From the NCBI RefSeq assembly GCF_030053135.1, contig NZ_CP125647.1:62001-126000 (forward strand): 64,000 nt of DNA, written 5' to 3'. Origin of the DNA: Rhizobium sp. BT04 (GTDB taxonomy: Bacteria; Pseudomonadota; Alphaproteobacteria; Rhizobiales; Rhizobiaceae). Positions within the stretch are counted from its first letter, which is position 1. Every line of letters starts with the position of its first letter. The notes beneath the pieces were generated by a model. It made no database searches. It was not told the origin of the DNA and saw only the letters and a program-made list of their open reading frames with translations. Made by a program: the position numbers and the translations under genes. Of this stretch, positions 52,636 to 61,461 are shown piece after piece.

Positions 52636-52645
52636 GGAGCGATCC

Positions 52646-53497
52646 ATGGCCTATGAAATCAACCAGACTCTGCCGAGAAGCTTCGGGCAGCTGAAAAACC
52701 GCGAAAGCAACGTTTCCGTCCTCGGCTCCCATGTGCGCGGCGTCCTCGCATCGCTTTTGCCGCGTTATGGCCTGCTCATCAGCTTCCTTGTGCTCTGGCA
52801 GGTGTCGAGCACCAGGGGCTGGGTCAATCCCGCCGTCTTCCCGCCCTTGAACGTGATCCTGTCCGCTCTCTGGACCAATCTTGCCAATGGCGCGCTGCTG
52901 GATGACATCGCCATCAGCCTGCAGCGATCGGGAACCGCCTTCGCCTTTGCCGTCGTGATCGGCATTCCGCTCGGCCTGTTCATGGGCCAGTTTCGCCTGG
53001 TTGAGCAGGCGCTGGATCCCATTCTGCAGCTCTTCCGCCAGACCTCGGCGCTGGCGCTCTATCCGGTCTTCATCCTGCTGCTCGGCCTCGGTGAAACGTC
53101 CAAGATCTTCGTGATCTTCTGGGCGACGCTGTTTCCGGTGCTGCTCGCCACGATCGGCGGCGTCAAGGAAGTCGATCAGAAACTCATCGAAATGGCGCGG
53201 ACCTATGGTGCCGGAGCGCCGACCATCTTCCGCCGCGTCATCCTGCCGGCGTCGGTGCCCGCGATCTTCGTCGGCCTGCGTCTCTCGGCGACGACAGCGC
53301 TTCTGCTGCTGATTGCCGCCGAGATGATCGGCGCCAACAAGGGCATCGGCTTCCAGGTGATGAACGCCCAGTACAATTTCCAGATCCCGCTGATGTTTGG
53401 GGCGATCCTGCTGCTCGCCTTCCTCGGGCTTGCCGCCAATGCCTTGCTCGTTCTGCTGCAGCGCCGTCTCTGCCGCTGGTCTCAGCCGAGCCGCTGA
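52646..53497 (+). CDS. sulfonate-type ABC transporter permease (SsuC family)
   Basis: 283 residues from ATG 52646 with GGAGCGATCC upstream. About six membrane spans; BPD motif VDQKLIEMARTYGAGAPTIFRRVILP near 180-205. A soluble N-terminus of about 35 residues precedes the first span. Partner of the SsuA/SsuB-like proteins that follow. Confidence 0.93.
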   Translation: MAYEINQTLPRSFGQLKNRESNVSVLGSHVRGVLASLLPRYGLLISFLVLWQVSSTRGWVNPAVFPPLNVILSALWTNLANGALLDDIAISLQRSGTAFAFAVVIGIPLGLFMGQFRLVEQALDPILQLFRQTSALALYPVFILLLGLGETSKIFVIFWATLFPVLLATIGGVKEVDQKLIEMARTYGAGAPTIFRRVILPASVPAIFVGLRLSATTALLLLIAAEMIGANKGIGFQVMNAQYNFQIPLMFGAILLLAFLGLAANALLVLLQRRLCRWSQPSR

Positions 53498-53537
53498 CCT
53501 GCTTTCATCGATTTTCCTCTTCCGAAAGGACACCACC

Positions 53538-54521
53538 ATGACATTCCATCCCCGCCACCTCCTTCTGCCGGCCTTGATCGCTCTCGGTCTTGCCACACCG
53601 GCCGCAGCCACCGATACGGTGAAGCTGCGCTACCTCGCCAGCCAGGGTGGTCTTGCCGCCCATGAACTCGCCGCCGAACTCGGCTATTTCGACGGAACCG
53701 GCATCACGCTGGAGAATGTCGGCTATGCCCAGGGCGGCCCAGCCTCCCTCATCGCCCTGGCATCCGGTGATGTCGAGATCGGCAGTGCCGCCACCTCCGC
53801 TGTCCTGAATTCGATCATCGGCGGCAACGACTTCGTCGCCGCCTATCCGTCGAACGGCATCAATGACGAGGTGCAATCCACCTTCTACGTGCTGGAAGAC
53901 AGCCCGATCAAGGGTATCAAGGACATCGTCGGCAAGAGCATCGCGGTCAATACGCTCGGTGCGCATCTCGACTATACCATCCGCGAGGCCTTGCATTCCG
54001 TTGACCTGCCGACCGACGCAGCCAATCAGATCGTCGTTCCCGGGCCGCAGCTCGAGCAGGTGCTGCGCTCCAAGCAGGTCGATATTGCCGCCTTCGGCTA
54101 TTGGCAGACGACCTTCGAGGGTGCGGCCCTCAAGAATGGCGGTCTGCGCGCGATTTTCGACGATACCGACGTGCTCGGCGACATTGCCGGCGGCTTCGTG
54201 GTCCTGCGCCGCGACTTCATTCAGCAGCATCCGGAGGCTTCGAAGATTTTCGTCGAGCAGTCGGCCCGCGCTCTCGACTATGCCCGCGAGCACCCCGAGG
54301 AAACCAAGAAGATCCTGGCCAAGGCGCTCGGCGAGCGTGGCGAGAACGCTGATATCGCACAGTATTTCCGCGGCTACGGCGTACGCGCCGGCGGCCTCCC
54401 GGTCGAGCGCGACATCCAGTTCTGGATCGACGTCCTGGTTCGCGAAGGCAAGCTGAAGCAGGGCCAGCTGGCGGCCAAGGACATTCTCTTCACCGCCGAC
54501 GCCAAGCCGGCAAGCAACTGA
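53538..54521 (+). CDS. sulfonate-type ABC transporter substrate-binding protein (SsuA family)
   Basis: 327 residues with a signal peptide (residues 1-25, ending AAA). NMT1/SsuA-like fold: VKLRYLASQGGLAAHELAAELGYFDGTGI, LIALASGDVEIGSAATSAVLNSI, SIAVNTLGAHLDYTIREAL. Strong AAAGGA site before ATG 53538. Binds an aliphatic sulfonate, taurine or similar molecule in the periplasm. Confidence 0.92.
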   Translation: MTFHPRHLLLPALIALGLATPAAATDTVKLRYLASQGGLAAHELAAELGYFDGTGITLENVGYAQGGPASLIALASGDVEIGSAATSAVLNSIIGGNDFVAAYPSNGINDEVQSTFYVLEDSPIKGIKDIVGKSIAVNTLGAHLDYTIREALHSVDLPTDAANQIVVPGPQLEQVLRSKQVDIAAFGYWQTTFEGAALKNGGLRAIFDDTDVLGDIAGGFVVLRRDFIQQHPEASKIFVEQSARALDYAREHPEETKKILAKALGERGENADIAQYFRGYGVRAGGLPVERDIQFWIDVLVREGKLKQGQLAAKDILFTADAKPASN

Positions 54522-54530
54522 GGAACCCTA

Positions 54531-55301
54531 ATGAGCGTCGCTGAGGATATTCGCCGCGGAGAGGTGACGATCCGTCACCTCTCCAAATCCTACACGCTGA
54601 ACGGCAAACCGCTGCAGGTTCTGAAGGATATCAATCTCCATATCCGCTCCGGCGAAAGCCTCGCGATCGTCGGCGCCAGCGGCTCGGGCAAGACGACCTT
54701 GCTCAGGGTTCTGGCCGGGCTTGAGGATTCCGACACCGGAGAAGTCCTGGTCGACGGCAAGGCGATACGAGGTGTCGGTGCGGAGCGCGCCGTCATCTTC
54801 CAGGAACCGCGGCTTCTTCCCTGGCTGACTGTGCTCGACAACGTCGCCTTCGGTCTGGAAACGAGAGGCCTGTCCCGTGAGCAGGCGAGGGGACGCGCCC
54901 GTCACTATGTCAAGCTTGTCGGCCTGCAGCAATTCGAGACCGCCCATCCTCGGCAGCTCTCCGGCGGCATGGCCCAGCGCGTCGGCATCGCCCGGGCGCT
55001 TGCCGTTCAGCCGGAAATCCTGCTGCTCGACGAGCCGCTTGGCGCGCTCGATGCGATGACCAAGATCGGCATGCAGCAGGAACTCGCGCGGATCTGGCGC
55101 GATGAGGACGTGACGACCATTCTCGTCACCCACGATCTCGAGGAGGCGATTTATCTCGCCGACCGGATTCTGATCCTGCCGCGAGAAAAGGGAGCCGAGC
55201 CGCGTCTGATCGACATCGATCTGCCGCGCCCCCGCGACCGCAGCGCGCCGGAATTCGTCCGGCACCGCGAAGAGCTGCTGAACCTGTTCGGACTGCATTG
55301 A
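54531..55301 (+). CDS. sulfonate-type ABC transporter ATPase (SsuB family)
   Basis: 256 residues. Walker A GASGSGKTT (about 48-56), Q-loop FQEPRLLPWLTVLDNVAFGL, signature LSGGMAQRVGIARAL, Walker B ILLLDEPLGALDAMT, switch His in VTHDLEEAIYL. It is the last gene of the sulfur operon; the next 40 bp lead into a broken toxin gene on the other strand. Confidence 0.95.
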   Translation: MSVAEDIRRGEVTIRHLSKSYTLNGKPLQVLKDINLHIRSGESLAIVGASGSGKTTLLRVLAGLEDSDTGEVLVDGKAIRGVGAERAVIFQEPRLLPWLTVLDNVAFGLETRGLSREQARGRARHYVKLVGLQQFETAHPRQLSGGMAQRVGIARALAVQPEILLLDEPLGALDAMTKIGMQQELARIWRDEDVTTILVTHDLEEAIYLADRILILPREKGAEPRLIDIDLPRPRDRSAPEFVRHREELLNLFGLH

Positions 55302-55340
55302 AGGCGGCAGCCTCCATTAGTTCCGCAGGCCGGAGACATT

Positions 55341-55687
55341 TCATCCGGCCCAGGGATCGATGAGTTCGATCCCAAAGCCCTCGAAATCCCTAGTGTTGCG
55401 CGTCGCGAGGCTGAGATCGTGAGCAACCGCCGTAGCCACGATCAGACCGTCCATCGACGACAGGCCGCGGCCGCTCCGTTTTGCATGTCCCATAAGGTCT
55501 CCCCAGGCCAGGGCAACCGGTTCGTCCACCGGGATGATGCGGCGCTCGATCGTTGCGTCAGGTCTTGGGCAAGCCATTCGGCCAGCGCCTCGCGTTTCCG
55601 TCCCACCTCCATCAGGGCAACGCCGCGCCGGATCTCTGCGACCGACACGATACTGATGAAGGAGCGATCCTCGTCGAGCTTGTCCAG
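55341..55687 (-). pseudogene. vapC-like PIN-domain toxin, frameshifted and 5'-truncated
   Basis: The N-proximal part (LDKLDEDRSFISIVSVAEIRRG...) reads in one frame from 55687 to about 55555, and the C-terminal part (IERRIIPVDEPVALAWGDLMGHAKRSGRGLSSMDGLIVATA, ending GIELIDPW) reads in another from about 55550 to 55341. Joined, they are a FitB/VapC protein lacking its first 20-25 residues, including the first catalytic Asp (LLDTNV). No antitoxin gene is visible beside it. It is therefore almost surely inactive. Confidence 0.8.
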
Positions 55688-55862
55688 CGGACGTAAGCAA
55701 GAAGGCGAAAATGTCTCAGAAGATGCCTCACTTGACCGATTGGCGGCTGCCCATCTATTCGAGATCGGCGAAGAGCTCGCGTGCAGAAGCCGAGGGCGCG
55801 CGTTACCCGGACCGCGAGGCACGGCAGCCGAGCACGATCGCTTCGCACAAGCGGCTAGGAGA

Positions 55863-56306
55863 ATGAGCGCGAAGAGAATCCCGCCGCCGCTGAGACAGGA
55901 GGATTACCAGGCGCTCGCCGACCTCCGCTTCGCGCTTCGCCAGTTCATGGACTTCAGCGCCTCAGCCGCCCAGTCGGAAGGACTGCCCGTGCAGCAGCAT
56001 CAGGCGCTGCTGGCGATCAAGGGACAACGCGGCGGCGAAGCGATGACCATCGGCATGCTGGCCGAACGGCTGATCATCGCGCCCCATACGGCGACCGAGT
56101 TCGTCGGACGACTGTCGGACGCCGGACTGGTCGAACGCCATGCCGACCCGGCCGACAGACGCCGTCAGACGCTCCTCCTGACCGAGAAGGCCGACGAGCT
56201 TCTGACGAGACTGAGCGCCGTCAATCTCTCGGAAATCCGGGTGATGGCGCCGAAATTGATCGAGCTTCTCCTCGAGCTGCAGAAGACGGCGCCGAAAGCG
56301 GAATGA
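55863..56306 (+). CDS. MarR-family transcriptional regulator
   Basis: 147 residues from ATG 55863 with AGGAG just before it. Winged helix of the MarR type: LPVQQHQALLAIKGQRGGEAMTIGMLAERLIIAPHTATEFVGRLSDAGLVERHADPADRRRQTLLLTEKADELL. The ends are dimerisation helices. It is intact although both neighbours are broken. No obvious target gene stands beside it, so it may act at a distance or be a survivor of a lost operon. Confidence 0.9.
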   Translation: MSAKRIPPPLRQEDYQALADLRFALRQFMDFSASAAQSEGLPVQQHQALLAIKGQRGGEAMTIGMLAERLIIAPHTATEFVGRLSDAGLVERHADPADRRRQTLLLTEKADELLTRLSAVNLSEIRVMAPKLIELLLELQKTAPKAE

Positions 56307-56316
56307 ACGAAGCCGC

Positions 56317-56679
56317 GGCGCAGCGGCTGAATGACGGGCTGGCCGCGGCGGTCGCGGAGCACCTCGACATCCACACCGTAAGTCTGGCCGATTAGCGACG
56401 GCGTCACGATCGACTGCGGATGACCGCTCGCCTTCATCGTGCCATCCGCGATCACCAGCAGGTTGTCTGCATATTGGCAGGCCAGATTGAGATCATGCAG
56501 CACGACCATCGTCACCAGCCATTGGCGTGCGTTTCACGGCGGACGAGATCGAGCAGGGCGATCTGGTGCTTCAGACCCGGGGCGCTGACAGGCTCGTCCA
56601 GCAGCATGACTTTCGGCGCGCGCATCGGCACCTGCGCAAACGGTGCCATCTGCCGTTGCCCGCCGCTGTCGGTGGGTGG
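56317..56679 (-). pseudogene. siderophore-type ABC ATPase remnant (FecE/FhuC-like)
   Basis: The first readable part (GGQRQ signature, MRAPKVMLLDEPVSAPGLKHQIALLDLVRRETHANGW) ends in a stop at 56512-56514. The next frame continues with TMVVLHDLNLACQYADNLLVIADG...LIGQTYGVDVEVLRD, so a frameshift lies near 56515. The whole N-terminal half with Walker A is missing, and the Walker B Asp is followed by a disrupted D-loop (SAPGLK instead of SALDLK). No permease or binding-protein genes remain. A degraded iron-uptake gene. Confidence 0.82.
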
Positions 56680-56715
56680 CAGCGGCGGGATGACAACCGC
56701 CGCCAACCTGCCGCT

Positions 56716-57624
56716 TCAGCGTAAGAGCGTCTTGCTGAGGCGATGGATATGGGCAGCGCCGATACCGCAGCAGCCGCCGATGATCGTGGCACCGGCTTCG
56801 GCCCAGGAGCAGGCATAACGCGAATAGCTGTCGTCATTCAGATCGTCGCGGGTATCGTGCAGACCTTCATTGGCGGCCGCGTCGCCTGTTTCCCCTTCGA
56901 AGGCATTGGCATAGACGCCGATTTCGATCCGAGCGTCCGCCTTGCGGAACACACGCGCCGCCGTCTCGACGGCCGCCTGCATGACTTCAGGCTTGCTGCA
57001 ATTGAACAGAAAGGCTTCGGCGCCTGATGAGATCGCCCAGGATGCCGCCGCCTCGACGCTTTCCCCGGAGCGAAGCTTCGGCTCGCTCCCCCCTATGGCC
57101 GCCTCGTCGTCCGCCAAGGTGAAGGAGATCCAGAACGGCTTGCCTGATGCCGCCACCGCCTCGCGGACGGCCTCGCCCTCGGTGATCAGGCTCAGCGTCT
57201 CGCCGAGCCATATGTCGACGAAGGGCGCGAGGTTTTCGACAAGCACCTTGAGATAATCCTGTACCCGCGAAGGCTGAAAATTCTGCGGTTCGTAGGAGCC
57301 GAAGACTGGCGGCAGCGAGCCGGCGACCAGCACTTTGCGATTGGTGACGGTATCGGCCGCCTCGCGCGCCAGTCGACCGGCAAGACGGACCAGCGCCGGC
57401 CCTTCCTTCCAAAACCGATCCTCGCCGATGTGAAAGGGCACGAGCGCATAGCTGTTCGTCGTAATGACCTCAGAGCCGGCGGCGATGAATTCCTTATGCA
57501 CCTCGCGGACGATATCCGGCGCGTTGATCAGTGCCAGGGCCGACCATTCCGGTTGTTTCAGCTCGGCGCCCAACCGCAGCAGCTCGCGGCTCATACCGCC
57601 ATCGAGAATTCGCGTTGTGCTCAT
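56716..57624 (-). CDS. mmuM: homocysteine S-methyltransferase (MmuM type)
   Basis: 302 residues from ATG 57624 (GGAG upstream; an in-frame ATG at 57642 has no such site). Betaine/homocysteine methyltransferase barrel: ILDGGMSRELLRLGAELKQPEWSA, TNSYALVPFHIG, LFNCSKPEVMQAAV (first Zn Cys) and IIGGCCGIGAAHI (Cys-Cys Zn ligands). It transfers a methyl group, usually from S-methylmethionine, to homocysteine to give methionine. It is the last gene of the amino-acid importer operon. Confidence 0.92.
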   Translation of the reverse strand: MSTTRILDGGMSRELLRLGAELKQPEWSALALINAPDIVREVHKEFIAAGSEVITTNSYALVPFHIGEDRFWKEGPALVRLAGRLAREAADTVTNRKVLVAGSLPPVFGSYEPQNFQPSRVQDYLKVLVENLAPFVDIWLGETLSLITEGEAVREAVAASGKPFWISFTLADDEAAIGGSEPKLRSGESVEAAASWAISSGAEAFLFNCSKPEVMQAAVETAARVFRKADARIEIGVYANAFEGETGDAAANEGLHDTRDDLNDDSYSRYACSWAEAGATIIGGCCGIGAAHIHRLSKTLLR

Positions 57625-57700
57625 GAGATAGTCTCCATTCATGCTTTCGCGCCGTCACCGGCGCCGGACTTTTCAAGACAATGTGGCGAGCTCCGTCGGC

Positions 57701-58389
57701 CTAGCGGCGAACCGGCACCTGCGCTTCGAGACCTCGAAAGACGCGGGCGATCACGGCGGTCAGGACGAGATAGAAGACGGTTACGACGAGCAGCGGTTCA
57801 TAGACGAGCAGCGTGTCCTGCCGAACCTTGTTGGCCACGGCGTAGAGATCCATCACCGTCACCGTGAAGGCGAGCGGCGTCGCCTTCAGCTGCATGACGA
57901 TCTCTCCGGCGATGGTCGGCAGAGCGATGCGGATGGCCCGCGGCAGCCAGATGCGGCGGGTCAACTTCCAGGGCGACAGGCCGAAGGCCCGGCCGGCTTC
58001 GAGCTCGCCCTTGGGAACAGCAAGCAGCGCGCCGCGCAACACCTCGGCCTCATAGGCTGCGTAGTTCAGGGTGAAACTGACGGCGGCAAAGAAGTAGCCC
58101 TCGCGTAGGATCGGCCAGAACAGGCTCTGGCGGATGCCGGGGATCAGGGGCAGCAGCGAGCCGACGCCGTAGTAGAGAAGCCAAAGCTGTATCAGCAGCG
58201 GCGTGCCGCGGAAGAAGTGCAGTAGCCGCGGGCGAGTAGCAGCGTCAGCCTGCCGCCGCTCACCTGCGCGAAGGCGAGACCGATGGCGATGATGAAGCCG
58301 AACACAACGGAAATGACAAGCAGCGACACCGTCTGCCAGGCGCCCGTCAGAAGCAGCGGCCAATAGGAAGAGATCCAGGTGAAACTCAT
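57701..58389 (-). pseudogene. polar amino-acid ABC permease (HisM type), apparent frameshift
   Basis: The N-terminal 57 residues (MSFTWISSYWPLLLTGAWQ... to GGRLTLLLARGYC) read in one frame from 58389. The rest (LHFFRGTPLLIQLWLLYYG through EAGRAFGLSPWKLTRRIWLPRAIRIALP to the end) reads in the next frame. They meet at about 58216-58224, inside the conserved FFRGTP motif; without the shift the first frame stops soon after. Apart from that single lesion the gene is full-length and unmutated, so a sequencing error or very recent mutation is likely. If real, the importer would lack one permease. Confidence 0.75.
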
Positions 58390-58401
58390 GGGGCGCTTTC
58401 T

Positions 58402-59127
58402 TCAGGCAAGGCGCGGCTGTCCCCGCCGTACCCGTCCCTCGATCAGTTTGAAGACGACGTTGGAAGCAAGCGTGATGGCAAGGTAGAGAAGGGCCGAAGC
58501 CAGGAAAAACACGAAGTAGTGTTTGGTGCTCGCCCCGGCAAGCCGGGTGGCGAGCGCCAGTTCCTGGTAGCCGACGACGGCGACCAGCGCGCTGTCCTTG
58601 GTGATCGACATCCACAGATTGGCGAGCCCCGGCAGCGCGTTCGGCAAAAGCGCCGGCAGCAGGACGCGGCGGAACCGCAGCATCGGTCCCATGCCGAAGG
58701 CCTTGGCGGCCTCGATCTGGCCGAGGGGAATGGCGAGGATCGCGCCGCGCAACACCTCCGTCATATAGGCGCCCTGCACGAAGCCCAGCACCGCGACGGC
58801 CGCGACGAAACCGTTGACGTTGATTGGCGGCAGGTCGAAGGCCGCCAGGAGCCGGTTGAGGCCATCGGTGCCGGCATAATAGAGCCCGACGATCAGGATC
58901 AGCTCGGGAACGGCGCGGATCATCGTGGTATAGAGATCGAGCAGCAGGCGGAGCGGTCGATTGCCCGAAAGCTTTCCAAGTGCGCCGCCCGTGCCGAGCA
59001 GCAGGCCGATCGCGAAGGCGCAGGCCGAGATGGCGACCGTGGAGACCGCACCTGCCAGAAGAACGCCCCCCCATCCCGGAGGATAGGGAGACAGCAGGTC
59101 CAGAATGCCTTGTTGTGCGGTCGCCAT
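58402..59127 (-). CDS. polar amino-acid ABC transporter permease (HisQ type)
   Basis: 241 residues with about five membrane spans. BPD loop FVQGAYMTEVLRGAILAIPLGQIEAAKAFGMG followed by RVLLPALLPNALPGLANLWMSITKDSALV. Works with the ATPase, binding protein and HisM-type permease of the same operon. 12 bp from each neighbour. Confidence 0.94.
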   Translation of the reverse strand: MATAQQGILDLLSPYPPGWGGVLLAGAVSTVAISACAFAIGLLLGTGGALGKLSGNRPLRLLLDLYTTMIRAVPELILIVGLYYAGTDGLNRLLAAFDLPPINVNGFVAAVAVLGFVQGAYMTEVLRGAILAIPLGQIEAAKAFGMGPMLRFRRVLLPALLPNALPGLANLWMSITKDSALVAVVGYQELALATRLAGASTKHYFVFFLASALLYLAITLASNVVFKLIEGRVRRGQPRLA

Positions 59128-59139
59128 CTCTAGGACTGC

Positions 59140-59913
59140 TTACTTCGCGCCGTAGATGTCGAAGTCGAAGTATTTCTTGGTGATGGCGTCATACTGGCCG
59201 TTGGCGCGAACCGCAGCGATCGCCGCATTGAGCTTGGCTTTCAGCTCGGTATCGTCCTTGCGCAGACCGCCCGAAACGCCGGCGCCGAGAATTTCCTTGT
59301 CGTCGGCGACATCGCCCATCTTGGCGCAGCAATCCTTGCCGCCGTCGCTTTTCAGGAACGCGTCGAGCGCCAGTGAATCGCCGAAGACATAGTCGATACG
59401 GCCGGAGGCCAAGTCCTGGAACGCCTCGTCGAGCGTCTGGTAGGTCTTTTCCTCGGCGGCGCCGGCAAAATACTTCTTGTAATATTCCGACTGGATCGTC
59501 GACACCTGGATGCCGATGGTCTTGCCCTTCACATCCTCGGCGGTGGCGCCCGGCTTCTGGTCCTTGGGACCGATCAAGGTGCTCGGCGTGTTGTAATATT
59601 TATCGGTGAAGTCGATCACCTTCGAGCGTTCCGCAGTGTTCGACATCGACGACCAGATCACGTCGAACTTCTTGCTCTGCAGTGCCGGAATGAGGCCATC
59701 CCAGGAAATGTCGATGATCGAGCATTTCTCCTTCATTTCCGCGCAGACGGCGTTCATGAGATCGATCTCCCAGCCCTGCCACTGGCCGGAAGCGTCCTTG
59801 GCGAAAAAGGGCGGATAGGATTCGTTCATGACGCCGAAACGGACTTCGGCCTGGGCGGTGACGGCCGAAAGCGCAAGTGCCGCGCCGGCAATAAGCATGG
59901 GGAGCAGTTTCAT
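59140..59913 (-). CDS. polar amino-acid ABC transporter substrate-binding protein
   Basis: 257 residues from ATG 59913 with AGGAG upstream; signal peptide 1-22 (ending AQA). SBP_bac_3 fold: VRFGVMNESYPPFFAKDASGQWQGWEIDLMNAVC, FDVIWSSMSNTAERSKVIDF, KTIGIQVSTIQSEYYKKYF. Cys pairs (about residues 56 and 63; 192-193) may form disulfides. HisJ/ArgT-like. Beside mmuM, a sulfur-containing amino acid is a plausible ligand. Confidence 0.93.
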   Translation of the reverse strand: MKLLPMLIAGAALALSAVTAQAEVRFGVMNESYPPFFAKDASGQWQGWEIDLMNAVCAEMKEKCSIIDISWDGLIPALQSKKFDVIWSSMSNTAERSKVIDFTDKYYNTPSTLIGPKDQKPGATAEDVKGKTIGIQVSTIQSEYYKKYFAGAAEEKTYQTLDEAFQDLASGRIDYVFGDSLALDAFLKSDGGKDCCAKMGDVADDKEILGAGVSGGLRKDDTELKAKLNAAIAAVRANGQYDAITKKYFDFDIYGAK

Positions 59914-59951
59914 TCGCAGGATTCTCCTGGTTTGGGTTATCGATGTGGGGA

Positions 59952-60731
59952 TCAATGGGTGCTGAGACCGGTGAATTCCCGGCAGCGGGCGCTGACGGGT
60001 GCCCCGAATATCTGCTCCGGCGGGCCTTCTTCCTCGATCCGCCCCTGATGCAGGAAGAGAACGCGGCTCGAGACATCGCGGGCGAAGCGCATTTCATGCG
60101 TGACGATCAGCATGGTCCGGCCTTCTTCCGCGAGATCACGGATGACCTTGAGCACCTCCCCGACCAGCTCCGGATCGAGCGCCGACGTCGGTTCGTCGAA
60201 TAGCATGACATCCGGGTCGATGCAGAGCGCCCTGGCAATCGCCGCACGCTGCTGCTGGCCGCCGGAAAGGAAGGCGGGATAGACATCGCGCTTGTCGAAG
60301 AGCCCGACCTTGTGGAGCAGCGCCTCGGCTTTTTCGATCGCCTCCGGCCGCGATACCCCCATGACATGCACGGGCGCCTCGATGACATTTTCCAGCACCG
60401 TGCGATGAGCCCAGAGATTGAAGCTCTGAAAGACCATTCCGAGCCCGGTCCGCAACCGTTCGATCTGCCGCCAGCTGTGCGGCTGCAGGTGGCCGCCGCG
60501 GCCGGCTTTCAGCACGACCTCCTCGCCGTTCACGGCAATGCGGCCGCGATCCGGCATTTCCAGAAAATTGATGCATCTGAGGAAGGTGCTCTTGCCAGAA
60601 CCTGACGAGCCGATAATGGAGATGACATCCGACTTATGGGCCTGCGTCGAGATACCCTTGAGAACCTGTTGCGAGCCGAAGCTTTTATGAAGATCTTCGA
60701 CACGAAGAGCAGGAAAGGGTTGATCCGACAT
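59952..60731 (-). CDS. polar amino-acid ABC transporter ATPase (HisP type)
   Basis: 259 residues. Walker [10 protein letters not shown] (about 38-46), the HisP-type insertion with [25 protein letters not shown], signature [15 protein letters not shown], Walker [15 protein letters not shown], His switch VTHEMRFA. First gene of the operon, divergent from the Lrp gene. Confidence 0.96.
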   Translation of the reverse strand: MSDQPFPALRVEDLHKSFGSQQVLKGISTQAHKSDVISIIGSSGSGKSTFLRCINFLEMPDRGRIAVNGEEVVLKAGRGGHLQPHSWRQIERLRTGLGMVFQSFNLWAHRTVLENVIEAPVHVMGVSRPEAIEKAEALLHKVGLFDKRDVYPAFLSGGQQQRAAIARALCIDPDVMLFDEPTSALDPELVGEVLKVIRDLAEEGRTMLIVTHEMRFARDVSSRVLFLHQGRIEEEGPPEQIFGAPVSARCREFTGLSTH

Positions 60732-60776
60732 GCATGGTTCCGGCTGAACTGAATTTGCGAAGGATAATGATAAAAA

Positions 60777-60824
60777 TGCGCGGTTTTTTCGCGCAATTTT
60801 TGTCTCTTCTGCATAATTTGTGCA
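60777..60824. promoter_or_regulatory. two palindromes, likely Lrp/AsnC binding sites
   Basis: TGCGCG-N7-CGCGCA (60777-60795) and TGCATAATTTGTGCA (60810-60824) lie in the 164-bp gap between the importer operon (-) and the Lrp gene (+). Their centres are about 31 bp apart, three helical turns. TGC-N9-GCA with an AT core fits the loose Lrp-family consensus, so autoregulation and control of the importer are likely. Confidence 0.65.
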
Positions 60825-60895
60825 AAATAATCTTCTTCATGCGGCGATTGCGGCAGAATGCGTGAAGGACTGAGGCAGGAATTGGGACTTGGACA

Positions 60896-61363
60896 ATGGA
60901 ACAATTGGATCGTTTTGATCGCGACATTCTCGATATCGTGCAGCGCGACTGCCAGCTGAAGGCCGAAACCATCGCCGAACGGATCGGACTGTCGGTCTCG
61001 GCGGTGCAGCGGCGGTTGAAGCGGCTGCGCGAGGAGGGGATCATCAAGGCGGAGGTGGCCGTCGTCGACCGCAAGGCGACCGGGACATCGATGGTGTTCA
61101 TCGTCGGGATGGAGATCGAGCGGGACAATTACGACGCTCTGGCGAAGTTCCGCCTCTGGGCGGAAAAGCAGGATCACATCCAGCAGGTCTATTACGTCAC
61201 TGGCGCGGTCGATCTGATCGCGATCGTCACCGCCCGCGACGTCGAGCATTATGACGATATCGCCGCCTTGATCATGGCCGAAAACCCGCAGATCCGCCGC
61301 ATGCACACGAATGTCGTGCTGCGCGACGTCAAGCTCGGCCTGTTCGTGCCCCTGGAACAGTGA
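60896..61363 (+). CDS. Lrp/AsnC-family transcriptional regulator
   Basis: 155 residues. N-terminal helix-turn-helix (LDRFDRDILDIVQRDCQLKAETIAERIGLSVSAVQRRLKRLREEGII) and C-terminal RAM domain (MVFIVGMEIERDNYDALAKFRLWAEKQDHIQQVYYVTGAVDLIAIVTARDVEHY). The family senses amino acids. It is divergent from an amino-acid importer/mmuM operon and probably controls it. Confidence 0.95.
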   Translation: MEQLDRFDRDILDIVQRDCQLKAETIAERIGLSVSAVQRRLKRLREEGIIKAEVAVVDRKATGTSMVFIVGMEIERDNYDALAKFRLWAEKQDHIQQVYYVTGAVDLIAIVTARDVEHYDDIAALIMAENPQIRRMHTNVVLRDVKLGLFVPLEQ

Positions 61364-61461
61364 TGGCGCGGCCGCATTGATCCGGCCGCGTGGACAAGCC
61401 GCTGGACTCGCATATGACAAAGGGCATAATTCCGGGCGCACATTCTCGGGAGGAATGATCG

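Noticed and set aside
57701..59074. Single 457-codon frame that would fuse two permeases
   Set aside because: Only its last 170 residues are permease-like; the rest is an off-frame reading of the HisQ-type gene. The frameshift explanation fits better.
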